Shown: positions 36,721-48,520 of the stretch, piece after piece
How positions within the stretch are numbered: the first letter of the stretch is position 1
How the letters are laid out: every line of letters starts with the position of its first letter
Origin: Stictocephala bisonia
Lineage: Eukaryota; Arthropoda; Insecta; Hemiptera; Membracidae
Direction: 5' to 3'
Length of the DNA: 64,000 nt
Assembly: GCA_035578905.1 (NCBI GenBank)
Contig: JAQJVL010000253.1
Span: 1,158,036-1,222,035, forward strand
The notes under the pieces: model-generated
What the model was told of the DNA's origin: nothing
Database searches by the model: none
What the model saw: only the letters and a program-made list of their open reading frames with translations
Translations under genes and position numbers: made by a program

Positions 36721-37628
36721 TCTGAAGTTAAATATCGTACAATATTTATAAACAATCAATTAACCACTTATATTAATTTTTTCAAAATAAATATGTTTAT
36801 ATTTTTGTCAATTCGGTAGGAATATGCAATTCTAAACGTTTTACTTTCTCTACGTTTAATTAAGTATTGTAAACTACTGTAAAAAAATATTTATTATATA
36901 ATTAATTATATTACTGTAGTATAAAGTAAATTACAATTATTATGTTTCATACTCGTTCGTCATATATCAAGTAAAAGTTTCTAGTAAATGCAGATTTTAA
37001 CAAATCTAAATTTGACACTTGTAAATCCCATTGTGGTGTACATTTTAAAATGCTTTTAGGCACACTAAACACATACATATAAACTCATGCAAGAAAAAAA
37101 CTAATTGCTTTATTATTAGTGAAGTAATTTATTTTGTACTTACGAAATGCATTATTAAAACATTTTGATGCATTAATTCAATCATATAAAAAATAGCATG
37201 GACAGATATTGTATAAAAGCTGATCAAAATACAATACGTTAACAATGCTGATATAAAACAAGCTTCAAGTTCTTATTTCAATAACACCCGGCTCCAAATA
37301 ACACCTTCAGTTTATGACAGACTGTCAAAACGAAGTTCAAAAGTGTATTGATATTATGTCATATTTCTTCTGGATTGAGAGATGAAGGGTTCGTTGGCAC
37401 TTGTATGGAATGCTGATTCTATTGTCACTCTCCCTAGACTGAGGATGGTAAATATGTCACCATAATACCTGTTTATTTTGTACTTTTATTGCAATAAGTT
37501 CATGTTTTGTTGTACTTCTAGGATCTTGTGGATATGTTCCATAAATATACAAACAGTTATCAATAAATTATTCATACAGTAAATTGAATTTTGAAAAGTC
37601 CAATAACCACTGCTTGTACTATATTTAA
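36721..37628. other. Non-coding DNA
   Basis: AT-rich. At 37290-37470 a mixed-composition stretch ends in a CTAGACTGAGGATGGTAAATA phrase followed by TTGTACTTTTATTGCAAT. It may be a mobile-element 3' part but was not classified. Confidence 0.4.
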
Positions 37629-38325
37629 TACCACCGTAAGTTTAAGGAAAGGAAGGTAGGTGAATACCACCGTTCGTGTATGGATGGGTTGGATGGTCAA
37701 TACCACCGTAAATTTAAGGAAGGGAAGGTAGGTCAATACCACCGTACGTGTATGGATGGGTTGGAGGGCCAATACCACCGTAAGTTTAAGGAAGGGAAGG
37801 TAGGTCAATACCACCGTACGTGTATGGATGGGTTGGAGGGTCAATACCACCGTAAATTTAAGGAAGGGAAGGTAGGTCAATACCACCATACGTGTATGGT
37901 GTATGGATGGGTTGGAGGGCCAATACCACCGTAAGTTTAAGGAAGGGAAGGTAGGTCAATACCACCGTACGTGTATGGATGGGTTGGATGGTCAATACCA
38001 CCGTAAATTTAAGGAAGGGAAGGTAGGTCAATACCACCGTACGTGTATGGATGGGTTGGATGGTCAATACTACCGTAAGTTAAGGAAGGGAAGGTAGGTC
38101 AATACCACCGTACGTGTATGGATGGGTTGGATGGTCAATACCACCGTAAATTTAAGGAAGGGAAGGTAGGTCAATACCACCGTACGTGTATGGATGGGTT
38201 ACAGGGTCAATACTACCGTAAGTTAAGGAAGGGAAGGTAGGTCAATACCACCATTGGTGGGTCAAACCACTGAACGTCTTTGGGCGGGGGGAATTACCGT
38301 ACGTGTATGGGTGGGTGGGCTGCAT
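37629..38325. repeat. 72-bp minisatellite, about nine units
   Basis: The unit consists of GTGTATGGATGGGTTGGATG, GTCAATACCACCGTAAATTT, AAGGAAGGGAAGGTAGG and TCAATACCACCGTAC. Each unit contains two CAATACCACCGT sub-repeats, so it probably grew from a unit of about 36 bp. Variants include GGAGGGCC for GGATGGTC and TAAGTT for TAAATTT. Because 72 is a multiple of 3, frames stay open on both strands, giving the false open frames at 37572-38097. The array decays at 38260-38325 into GGGTGGGTGGG-type sequence. Confidence 0.95.
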
Positions 38326-39078
38326 ATATGTGTAGTATGTTAAAAGTTACAAAAGAATACTTTGTTATTCAAATATTTACATAACGTATCTCAATTGGAT
38401 CCCTGAACAATTCACTTTTATCATATGTATAATTCAGTGTTGGTAATAATTCGAAGTAGCAAATAACTTTTAGTGAACGCACCTTTCAGTGATAAGACTG
38501 TTTTATCGACAAGTCGTTTTATCATAATTACTTAAGTTTATATGAACAGTTTACAAAGTCCAGAGAAAATCCATTAATATTTTGTAATTCATTAAAAATA
38601 TTGTGACTTTTAAAACTTCTACAGTTCCTCTGCAGATTTCATTAAAAAAAGATTTGATTACACTTCCAAAATGAATAATGTAACTTGTTTAAACAAATGT
38701 TTTTATGTTTATTTTCATTAATAGTCATTTTTTTGTTTTATATATTTAAATTATTTAAAGCTATAATGTTTTTTATACAGCTGTTAATTATTAAAAGCCA
38801 ATTATTGTTTTATATTGTTAATTTGTTTTGTTCTGATTTTATTGTAACATTATTCAATTAATGATTTGTGAATGTGACTATTTTATACATTGAAATAATT
38901 TAAAACAACATTTTTGTTTTCATTCGAATATTAAGGAATTTACTGACAACCTAAAACGACAATATTTTAACAGTTGTGGTAGTATTTTTCTGTGACTGAT
39001 TGCTGTCGTATTAAATCAGTTTTACTGACTTAAAATTTAAATGATAACTGTATTTTATCAAATTTATTTTACCGTTTA
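38326..39078. other. AT-rich non-coding DNA
   Basis: No feature recognised. Confidence 0.5.
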
Positions 39079-39132
39079 CCTAACCTAACCTAACCTAACC
39101 TAACATAACATAACCTAACCTAACCTAACCTA
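39079..39132. repeat. Interstitial CCTAA (TTAGG) telomere-type tract, about 11 units
   Basis: About eleven pentamer units, two of them changed to CATAA. TTAGG is the usual arthropod telomere unit. The tract is flanked by ordinary AT-rich sequence on both sides and shows none of the family A MITE termini, so it is either an internal telomere-like insertion or a very decayed MITE. Confidence 0.9.
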
Positions 39133-41059
39133 ATGAATATTAGTCAATGGAATGAGAAACCACGTAGTAAAGTTAGTCGGTTCCTAGTAGTTGCACAGGC
39201 AGTGTGATATCGCATTGAGGCAGTTTTCAGTAAGAGAGTAATCAGTTTATACCTGTAATATTTGTGTGAATGCATACAGCTGAATGCCCACTCTACACGT
39301 CGTACGACATAGAAATTATATATGTAACATCTCATTTACATACTTTTCGGGACAGTCAATTTACAAGATTACCTATTACATTATATTTTAATACTTTTTT
39401 ATTTATAGTTCATAGTGGGTGCCTAAGGAATTTCAAATAAATAGTTTTCATAGAATAGATATTGTAATTTTAGGTTATAAGATAGATACTAACTTGGTAC
39501 ATAACTTTCTTCTATAATTAAACTTGTAACAGCATTTTAGCTGCTTTTTTATCTTTTTAAAGCAACATGTAGTAAAGTGAATTATTCAAATATGGAACAT
39601 TAGCTACATCAAAACTAAAATGGTGAGCATACATATACTAACTCTTTAGCCAAATTCAGCCAGCATAAATGTCTCCATTTTATGACTTACAACCTGGACG
39701 AGGATTTGGTAAGTTTTTTTATTACTTTATTGAATATACAGTAGGTATTTTTCCTAAATGTTTGTATATAAAACGAATAAGAAACATTTATTGTTGCTAG
39801 TGAACCTATGGTAAAGCATTGTCTTGTTTTATGTTAACATTTTGATATTGTTACAAACGTCATACATAAGTTTGTAAAAAGACGTTTTTAGTGTAATTAT
39901 GTTATAAAAATGATCAGTATTATAAGGAACACCATTTATTTATTTAAGCTAATGTGAATGAGCTATCTAAGGTTAATCTCAACATATAAAACAATGTTAA
40001 AGAGCAAGTATATAAAATTATTTTAATCAGATTTTGTTTTCTTTTTAATATATTATGAAATATTACGAATCCATAAATACTTTCTAGAGAATACAGTCAG
40101 AAGTATAATATAATATTAACTTTTAAAATACTTTTTACTAGCAAATTGTTAAAAGTGAAGTTCTTTGAAAAATAATGAAACAAAGTTTTCTCCAGGTGCA
40201 CGCACGCTACATTTACCAGACCACACTACACTAATTGGTAAAGGGTTTTAGGTGGGTGAATGTGTTTTTATGTAATCAGTTTTTAGTGAGTAAACACTAA
40301 TCTACAAATCTGTAAAGATATTTTAGCCATATTTAAACATATTAGACTATTGAATTAAAAGTCTAAATCATAGCTTCAAAAATATTGGCAAAAATATTGT
40401 TCAATTATTTTTTTATAACAGAAGAACACGTCACAATTAAATTAAAATCTTACTAAAGCATATTAATAAGGCCGCCTAAGTAATATCAATAGTATAAACA
40501 AATTATATTTTATAATTCAATTGCATCCATAATTATGTATTATCTAGGTATGCAAACAAAATACAGTTATATTTCAAGCCATTAGTAAAAATCATTGAGA
40601 TATTCTAACTGTCACCCTTTCTTTGCCATACTCCATAACACAGAGGTTTATTTAACTATAGGGAAGAAGTTGTCCCTTTTTATGAAATATTGATTTGGTA
40701 TACACTGGTGGTATACAACCCTTAAGAATTTTCATATACTACATGGATACAGTTTTCAAATATGACAAAATGTTAAATAAAATTGGAGATAGTTGAACTG
40801 TCAACTGCAGAAAAGGTCAGTCATCCGTAAATTTAGTTACTATTACGAAACACAATTATAAAAATTTGTTAGATTTCCTGTTCAGACTAGTATGATAATA
40901 ATATAAAAAATTATTATTTTTTTAAATTTATGTAGGTAAATTGCTATCTACAGAAAGAAATTAATTTCGTATTAAAGTAAAAATATTTTTAACTTCCTAA
41001 AATACCTACTATTATTCTCACGTTATTAAATACGATATATTTATGTTGTTTTTAGGTTT
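39133..41059. other. AT-rich non-coding DNA
   Basis: No gene is supported. The minus-strand frame 39144-39335 has no recognised domain. Confidence 0.45.
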
Positions 41060-41210
41060 TTTTTATGATAGCCTCAAGTAATTTGTCCTTATTTTCCCAA
41101 CGTAGTTGATTTCCCAGTAGCCTGTAGCAAGCTTATTGAGAACTTTCACTTTACCAATTCAACGTCACCCTTATCAAATTTATTTTCTCCTAGCTCTCAT
41201 TATAAATAAC
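41060..41210. repeat. Dispersed repeat family D, copy 2
   Basis: It matches 36490-36720 through GTTGATTTCCCAGTAGCC, TGTAGCAA and the AACGTCACCC region. Both copies are in the same orientation. Confidence 0.5.
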
Positions 41211-41760
41211 AAAGGTAAATAGTAATTATTTATAATTCAGGTTAACGAGCTATGTTTATAGAAAAGTATATCAGTTCTAAATTAATAAGAATAAAAAGAA
41301 ATAATATGCATTGGAATAAATACTCTGTCCGTCATATTATTACAATATTAAAATAACCTAGTAAGTAAACATTTATTTATTTATTCGATACCTACATCAT
41401 TTATTACAGTTTCAGTTTGTTTCTCGTAATCATTTTACGAGAAGTGTAATTATTGTAAACTAAGTTTGCACGGATTAAGGAATAAACAATAAGTATTTGA
41501 CATGGTTAACATCTACAAAATAGATGACAATATTTTATATTTATTGTTATTTTTAATTTGGGTTTTTCCAAAACCATTTGTTTGAACCATCAAAGAACTT
41601 TTTTAAATTTAATAATTTAACGTCTTTTTGCTAAACAATTTGTTTAAAATGTGAGTTATAATAATTGCATTTTACAGATGACAGATGCTCAGAGGAATAT
41701 GCTGTTTGTGAAATATAGTTTAAGGGTTTTTATTTAGTATTCTATAAACTTTTTGGTGGG

Positions 41761-41975
41761 CTTTGAGGATGAAGCCCTCCTGATGAACATCAAGCGTGTT
41801 GTTTAGTCACGCAAAGCTGTTGGTCTACCTCAGATAATGCTTGCGTGATGTGCTTACCTTAGGATTAACACGACACACTCCCCCTCCCCTCCTCTCTGGC
41901 ATTTCCTGCCAGGAAAATTTGTCACTGACAAGATATTACCCAGCAGGCCTACACAACCTCAGGTTTTATGTTCAC
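41761..41975 (-). mobile_element. Solo monomer of the 59395-60205 tRNA-like repeat
   Basis: Read on the minus strand it contains GTGTTAATCCTAAGGTAAGC, then CAAGCATTATCTGAGGTAGA, then TTTGCGTGACT. These correspond in order to the GCAGAGGTAAGCACG, CAGTATCTAGGTTCGATCC and ACGTGACT blocks of the tandem array 18 kb away. It is diverged, and its B-box equivalent is degenerate. A lone copy far from the array supports dispersal as a mobile unit. Confidence 0.5.
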
Positions 41976-42408
41976 TTACTAAAAATATTTATTCTTTTAA
42001 CTATTAAAATAACTATTTAATAGTTTTCATACTAACAAAAAATGAAAATGTTAAAAAACTATAACACAAATTTACTATACATGCTTATAATAAAATATGT
42101 AAAAATTGTACATTTATTATTTTAATAAAAACAAAATAATCAGGCCAATTAAAGAAACTAGTCTACCGTTATTTTCCTACTTAATGTATTTAAAATATCA
42201 GTTAGGTTATTAAAATAAAGTAAGAATCATAAACAAATAGAGTGTGTTTTATGAATGAATATAACTATACATATTGATCAAAAAAACTTACGCAATACCT
42301 ACAGAAAGTAATTTTTTGTAAAACTAAAAAAAATACATTCTAAATATTTAGAAAAATAAATAGATTTAGCCATGAAAGGTAAAACTTTAGAAACGTGTTT
42401 TCATACGC
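41976..42408. other. AT-rich non-coding DNA
   Basis: No feature recognised. Confidence 0.5.
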
Positions 42409-43926
42409 TGAGGTACAAAAAGAGGAACATTATGTTTTTTTTTTTGTTTTTTTTTATGCCCTTAGCTTAATCGGATTTGTTCGTCATGAATTATGTTTAT
42501 ATAAATAAATGTAGTGTATGAGTTCCAGTTCAAAGTGAAAACCGCTCATTTCCTTGTAAAAAAGCTGATAAATCTGTTCATTTGTCTCTTTCTGCATGTC
42601 TATTTTCATGATAAGGTACTACCTAATTATTATCAAGCCAAATTTTTACCTTTGAACATCACTTCCGGTCACCACGTCCTCATTCGTGTTTCTTATTGTA
42701 ACAATTACAGTTGTAGTTGAAAAGCTGTAGTGATGTGTCGTTTAAAATGCCTCTTTAACCAATGAATTCTGCTAGAGTAGTGGAATTAGTTGAAAATGGC
42801 AATAGCGTGCGTCGGGTGGCAGAGATCACAGGGTTTCACGTTCAAGCACTAATAGAGCTGTTATCCGATTCAGTCTGACTGGTAGTTATGGTAGAAAGCC
42901 CGTATTCGGTCGTAGCCGAGCACCCAGTGCTAGGGATGATCGGTTTCTTGTTTCGTTGAGTCTACGGAATCGATTTTCAACTTCTCTTAAACAGTCAAAT
43001 GAACTTTGGAGGGTTCAGGGAGTCAATATTAGCACATGGACAGTAAGAATAAGGTTACAGGAAAGAGAATAAAATGATTGTCCGCCTGCCAAGGCCCAAG
43101 ACTGACCGCACGACAACGGTAAGTTTGTTTGCAATTTGCAAGAAGCCACTTTAATTGTACTATTGACCAGTGGACTAGAGTAATATTCTCCGACAAGTCC
43201 AGATTCTCTCTCAGATCTCCTGATGGTCGGGAAATGTGTGGAGAAGGCGAGGGGAGCGATATGCGCAACGCAACATATCACGCAGGGACACAAGAGATGA
43301 TCACACGAACTTAATCGTTTTTCATAGAGGAACTTAAAAATGGTCTGTGGAAGAGGTTCTAGCAGAACATGTTTCTGTTTATGCAGGATTTTTTGGGCTA
43401 GAGAGGTGCAAAATTACATTCAGGAAGTGCAAGTTAGTACAATGGATTGGCCATTATCCTGACTTAAATCCGATTTAACACATCTGGGAGCAGATTGAGA
43501 GGGTAATTAGAAGACAATGTGGTGAGCTGGTAACTTTGGATCACCTTCGACAGGCTGTACAGGCAAAATGGAACAATATTGGTCAACAGAACTTATAGAG
43601 TGTAATTGAAAGCATGCCTAGGTGATTGGAAGCAGTCATTAGAAATCGAGGAGGAAATACGAGGTACTCAACTTTCTGAAATGGAAAACGTAAAACCTAC
43701 AAAGTGTTCCCAATCCTCAAAGAACACTGGCTCTTCTAGTTGCTTTAAAGTATGAAAACGCTATTTTCATTTCTTGTTAAATTACCATATAATAAATTTT
43801 AAGTAACTGATTTTATTTATTTTGTTTTATGTTATTTCTTGTCAGTAATTCTGTTAAAGTTTGTTTAAACTATGTAAATAGACAAATATTAAAGAAAACA
43901 GCAGTGTCCTACTTTTTTGCACCTCA
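42409..43926 (+). mobile_element. Tc1-family DNA transposon, degenerate
   Basis: The outer ends TGAGGTACAAAAAGAGGAACA (42409 onward) and TGTCCTACTTTTTTGCACCTC (ending at 43926) are imperfect inverted repeats. The 1.52-kb length fits a Tc1 element. It encloses a broken transposase (42762-43700). TA-rich sequence abuts the right end, but a clean TA duplication was not confirmed on the left. A T-rich run follows the left end at about 42434. Confidence 0.8.
42762..43700 (+). pseudogene. Tc1-family transposase, inactivated
   Basis: Tc1 transposases cut and paste DNA with a DD34E catalytic triad. The reading starts at ATG 42762 (MNSARVVELVENGNSVRRVA), which is the helix-turn-helix paired-like region. 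It shifts frame near 42855, after which GRSRAPSARDDRFLVSLSLR is readable. It ends at a stop near 43068 and resumes in another frame over a block with FSDKSRFSLRSPDG, holding the first catalytic Asp (about 43191). After a damaged MQD region, the C-terminal part reads STMDWP, PDLNPI, then HIWEQIERV. The triad Glu that should follow PDLNPI is a TAA stop at 43476-43478. LEAVIRNRGGNTRY closes the protein. Several stops and frameshifts make it inactive. Confidence 0.88.
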
Positions 43927-44852
43927 ATATATAATCTTATGTTATATTTACTTTTTGAATTTAATATTTGTGATGTGTCTGAAGATGATAGCCTTGCTAT
44001 TGAAAGGCCTCAGGAGTAAATTTATAAATATTGGTTAAATAATATTATTATTATAAATATTCGTTTGTACTTATTGATACAGTAGTTATTAACGGGTATA
44101 AAGCCTTTTTCTTGATAAAAACAGTGATTAAGGGAAACCAGTTACTGATTATTACTACATTCAGTGTAACAAGTAAACCAGCTGATACGTCTGTGTGACG
44201 TCATTGACACCAAGATTTACTGCGCACTATGAGCGTGATTCCTACCATTTCTTTAAGTTGCCGTGTAAGTAAACGGCATCTTAGAATACTTCTTGCGTGG
44301 TAAGATGTGTATTAGAAAACTATTTGATTTTCAATTTATATTGAGTTGATTCTGTTTAGATTTAGATATTAAGACTTAATTGATCTTTAAATTATCAATT
44401 AAGTACAAAGCATACTGTACAAAGCAATTGATAATTGATCATTAAAGGGGTTTTATATCTAGTAATATAATATCTTACAAACATTAATAGTTCATAATGA
44501 TATTATGCAATTGATTTTCAAATTTAAATCATTTAATAAACGAAAACTTCTCAGTTCGATTCCAATCAGAGTAATAAAAATGTTGAAAGTGATCAGCTGA
44601 TAACCAACGGCTGTTCATTTGTCATTGAGCTACTTAATTAATGACAATTACTAAGAAATGGTCTGCCTTAGTTCGTAACAATGACTAAATTCACTCATCT
44701 CACTAATATAAATCCATATTTACCCTTATGTTGATGATCGTCGTCTTTGAAATAAATAAACAAAAATAGAGCAAGAGAAAATTTCCTTTCATTAAAAGTC
44801 TTCTTATTTCAAAAAAAAACAATATTAAATCAAGTTAACACTAAATATCAAA
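43927..44852. other. AT-rich non-coding DNA
   Basis: Contains TGTCTGAAGATGATAGCC then TATTGAAAGGCCTC at 43976-44012, a small self-complementary motif (GCCT/AGGC). A TGACGTCA palindrome lies at about 44196-44203 within a mixed-composition patch (44160-44300). An imperfect palindrome built on AATTATCAATT / AATTGATAATT spans 44385-44440. No gene is supported. Confidence 0.4.
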
Positions 44853-45000
44853 TTAAATCAAAAGTACTTTATTCTAATTAATTACAAAGGATAAAATTAC
44901 AATAACCACTTTACAGGAATAATTCCCCGCATAAATTATAAGTCTGTGCGTGGGGAAGAGCCCCACAAAGCACAACCAGTGACGATGGAACAAAAGTAAC
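44853..45000 (-). mobile_element. LINE 3' end, severely 5'-truncated
   Basis: On the minus strand this reads as a GC-richer segment (GTGGGGCTCTTCCCCACGCA), then TAGAATAAAGTACTTTTG carrying an AATAAA signal, then an ATTTAATTTGAT tail reminiscent of the TTTGAT tail of the LINE at 10501. It fits a dead-on-arrival insertion of the CR1/Jockey group. No coding sequence is left, so the family is inferred from the tail alone. Confidence 0.4.
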
Positions 45001-45094
45001 AGTTACATACTTGCGGTTAATTAATATAATAATCTAATATAATGTGTGATATATAAGTAGGCTACCATTTGTTCGAAAACGTATGTCTTCACAC

Positions 45095-45850
45095 TGTACT
45101 TTGGCAAATATGTCCTTTCCTATCCTAAGGTGCTATTTTATCTAATTTAATAACATTGATTTTTTTTTTAAGTAAACACAGTTATCTCGATTTATCATTT
45201 TCATTCCTTCTACTTAGCTAATTTGTCATAAATAAACATTAGGTCAATATGTTCACGTAAAAGAGAAACTCTTTTCTTACAAACATATCCAACAGCGAGC
45301 ATAAAATGTCCACTAAAAATCAGAGAAGTAAATAAAAATTCCTCTTTCAAAAAGAATTCCCTCAATTGTCTGGTAGGTTGTCAAAACAACGTCTAGAATT
45401 ATGCAAACATCACGTCAGCCTTCAACCAACAGTACAGCCACAGAAGAATCTTAATACGGTACTATACTTTACTAGAAGAGATGAGGGAAGATACATTCAC
45501 ATTGCGTTTTAACCATGGTTGAATTATTGATTAACACACTCACCCACCCATACGTATACAGTAGTATTGACCCACCCAACCACCCACACACGCAATGTGA
45601 ATATACCTTCCCTCATCTCTTTAGTAAAGTATAATATTGAGATTCTTCTGTGGCTGTACTGTTGGTAAAGGGCTGAGGTGATGTTTGAGCAATATAGACC
45701 TAATGTTTATTTATGAAAAATTAGTTACGTAGAAGATATAAAACTGTTATATCAAGATAATTATGATCAAATACCTTGATCAAGGTAAAATCATTCAATT
45801 AGGTAAAATCTTAGGCTAGGAAAGAACATATTTTCCAAAATACAACTTGA
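45095..45850. mobile_element. Long degenerate inverted-repeat element with GGGTGGG core
   Basis: The left arm 45095-45520 pairs with the right arm 45588-45850. Conserved blocks include AATATGTCCTTTCCTA, CATAAATAAACATTAGGTC, CAACAGTACAGCCACAGAAG and AGAGATGAGGGAAGATA. The left arm has an insertion of about 150 bp (about 45255-45405). The short centre (45530-45590) holds CACCCACCCATACG and TATTGACCCACCCAACCACC, the reverse complement of the GGGTGGG/CAATACCACC minisatellite core. There is no coding capacity. Confidence 0.75.
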
Positions 45851-46950
45851 TAAAACACATTCTAAAAACTAATCCTAGCTTTTATTTAGTGTGTCAGCTT
45901 AATATGATGTTGTTGATTGAAATAAGTATATTTTCGACAAAAGAGGCTAATCTCTTGCTACATTATAGTTTATTGATTTAGTACAAAAATACTATTATGT
46001 TTATTATTTTAGGTGTATATTATATTTGGAAACACCCAAATATATATTTTATTCCTCGAAATATTAATTCGACACTTTTTAGAATCGTGATAGGGATTGG
46101 GCATCAATTTTTTGAACTATGTTTAGTCATGTCACACTAACGGGGGACGTCCTGTCGTAGATACTGTCATTATTCATTGTGGAATCCTACACCTTGTGAT
46201 ACATCAATTTAAAGTTTATAGTGAACTAAATTGAATGACACAAACCACATCTATAAGGAATCACTTTATGAGAAAATAGAGTACTTTGAATATTGAAAAT
46301 TGGTGATGTTCAACAATTTCAATTTAACTTGGTTTTTGTCACAATAAGTAAATTTCCTAACATTTTGTAAAATGTTTAAATGATATAAAACAACACTTAC
46401 ATTTTGACCGGCTTTTATTAGTATAATTTTTATAAAAATGTGTAAATAATGAAAAGTAAAAAAGTGTTTAAATAATGATTTATTTTATTAATTTTTTATA
46501 ATAATGAAAAATAATGTTTGATGTTAGAAAAGGCTTAACATTAACCTTTTAGCACCATTTGGTGACAACGTAAATTTTTGAACTGTTTCCCTTCTTCAGT
46601 TTGACAATGATATTAAAATGAAATTGTTTAACATCACCAATTTTAAACACTCCAAATGCTGTATTTTATGATGGAGTGAATCTTTTGAGATGCAATTTGT
46701 GGCATTCAATTCAGTTCACAGTAGCCTTTAAAGTGATGCATCACAAAGTTTAGGCTTCCATAAAGAATATTAATGATACCCTGGACAGGACATACCCTAT
46801 TAGTGAGAAATGATTAAACAATGTTCCAAAATGTAGGTGCCACATAGCTACTAATATTGTATAAGTTTCAAATTTATAGTTTAATTAATAAAGAAAATTT
46901 TTATTTGTTTCCATACATAATAGACATCCTGTATAATTGTATACATGCAT
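45851..46950. other. Non-coding DNA with dispersed short inverted similarities
   Basis: Phrases such as TTCAACAATTTCAATTTAAC / GTTTAACATCACCAATTTTAA and the pair GGGACGTCCTGTCGTAG / GGACAGGACATACCCTATTAG near 46145 and 46785 suggest a badly decayed inverted-repeat element spanning about 46130-46810, including CACTTTATGAGAAAATAGAG versus CTGTATTTTATGATGGAGTG. No gene is supported. Confidence 0.35.
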
Positions 46951-46953
46951 ATA

Positions 46954-48520
46954 CAGGGTGTCCCAGAACTCTCTCAGAATCTTTTTAGGTATTGATTGTA
47001 GGTCAAAAACAGTACATAATATCATATTTAAAAATTTCAAATCACCTCCGGTACCCGTACAGCCACCATTTTGTATTTGTTACTAATTATTTTTTATTTT
47101 TAAAACTATTTAATATATAGAGTTAAAATTGTGTGTACACATTAGTAAAGCCATTGTTTTACTGAAATAGAAAAACCAAAAACCTTTTTAATTATTTTCA
47201 AAATGGTGGCTCTTTCAGTTATTTTTATCCTTAATAATTTTTTAAAGGTAAGGGATACAGCAAATTCCCAATAATACCTTTTTTGTAAATTAAATTTTTA
47301 ATCCAAAAAAGTAAAGGTGAATGAAATCGGATGACAAACAATTGAGATTTTAGTATTTTTTTATTTAATAATTTACGCGTCAATGTGTACAGCCATGGTG
47401 ACGTGCCAGGCGAGTAAATCACAACAATACATTAGCGATCTATTCTGATTACTTTCATCAAAAATATTACAATAAAGTTATTGTGACATCATTGTAATAA
47501 AAATGCCCCAAGCGGGCAACGGGAAAAATGTGTAGATGATTTTCGTTGTTATTAAATTAACAATTGATTTCAACCTTAAGTAGTGACCTAAAAACTAAAA
47601 TTATTGTAAAGTTTAGTTGTGATGCAAAGCAGATACAATGAATACAAACTCTATTCATTGGCAGATAGTAGACATAAAACAAGTATAATTTTAAAAAGTA
47701 TTAGTTTATAAATTGAAACTTTAATTAAATTAATTTTCACATTACGAACTATTCTCAAAATGTTATCCTCTCATTTGATTCCAAAGAAAAAACTATTGGA
47801 AAGTGACTGGCGCACAGCAGCAAATAATTTTATTTATTAATAATTCTAACAACTTCAACAATTCTACAAACCTAGAATTTACAACAATTTTAGTTTTTAG
47901 GGCACTACTTAAGGTTGAAATTAATTTTTAATTTAATAACAACGAAAATCATCTACACATTTTCCCCGTTGGGGCATTTTTATTATAATGATGCCACAAA
48001 TTACTTTTTTGTAATGTTTTGGATGAAAGTAATCAGAATAGATCGCTGGTGTACTTTGGTGGTTTATTCGCGCGGCACGACACCATGGCTGTACACATTG
48101 GCTCGTAAATAATTAAATACAAAAATACTCAATTCTTATTTGTTTCTCGTTCGATTTCATTCAGCTTAAATTTTTTGATTGTAAATTTATTTTGCAAAAA
48201 ACATGCATTCTTGTGATTTTTTATTTCTTACCTTTAAAGTGTTATTAAGGATAAAAATGTGAAAGAGCCGCCATTTTGAAAATAATTTAAAAATATTTTT
48301 GATTTTTTATTTCAGTAAGAATATGATTTTATTAATGTGTATACCAAATTTTAACTCTATAGGTTAAATAGTTTTAAAAATAAAAAATAATTAGTTAAAA
48401 TACAAAGTAGCGACAGTACGGGTACCGGAGGTGATTTGAAATGTTTAAATATGATATTATGTCTTTTTTTACCCACAATCAATACGTAAAAAGATTCTCA
48501 GACAGTTCAGGGACACCCTG
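46954..48520. mobile_element. Non-autonomous transposon with about 665-bp terminal inverted repeats
   Basis: The ends are CAGGGTGTCCCAGAACTCTC and the reverse complement of CAGTTCAGGGACACCCTG, flanked by TA on both sides. The left arm runs to about 47620 and the right arm begins about 47855, leaving a loop of about 235 bp. Matching blocks continue the whole way: GGTACCCGTAC / GTACGGGTACC, AAAATGGTGGCTCTTTCA / TGAAAGAGCCGCCATTTT, CCATGGTGACGTGCC / GGCACGACACCATGG, and CCTTAAGTAGTGACC / GGCACTACTTAAGG. There is no transposase frame; the frames at 47231-47422 and 47915-48112 are the same arm read from each side. The CAGGGTGTCCC termini and TA target suggest mobilisation by a mariner-superfamily enzyme, as an inference. 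Confidence 0.88.

Noticed and set aside
37572..38097. Repeat-protein genes on both strands
   Set aside because: The frames stay open only because the 72-bp unit is a multiple of three; both strands are open equally and the product is low complexity.
39079..39132. Chromosome end
   Set aside because: The CCTAA run is only about 54 bp and has unique sequence on both sides; it is interstitial.
43976..44012. Hammerhead ribozyme
   Set aside because: The sequence has CTGAAGATGA and GAAA but not the required CTGATGA core spacing or three stems.
44196..44203. CRE-driven promoter at a second TGACGTCA
   Set aside because: No TATA box or clear exon follows, and by base composition this 8-mer is expected to turn up occasionally by chance.
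47231..48112. Two small hydrophobic proteins
   Set aside because: They are mirror readings of the two arms of the inverted-repeat element at 46954-48520.
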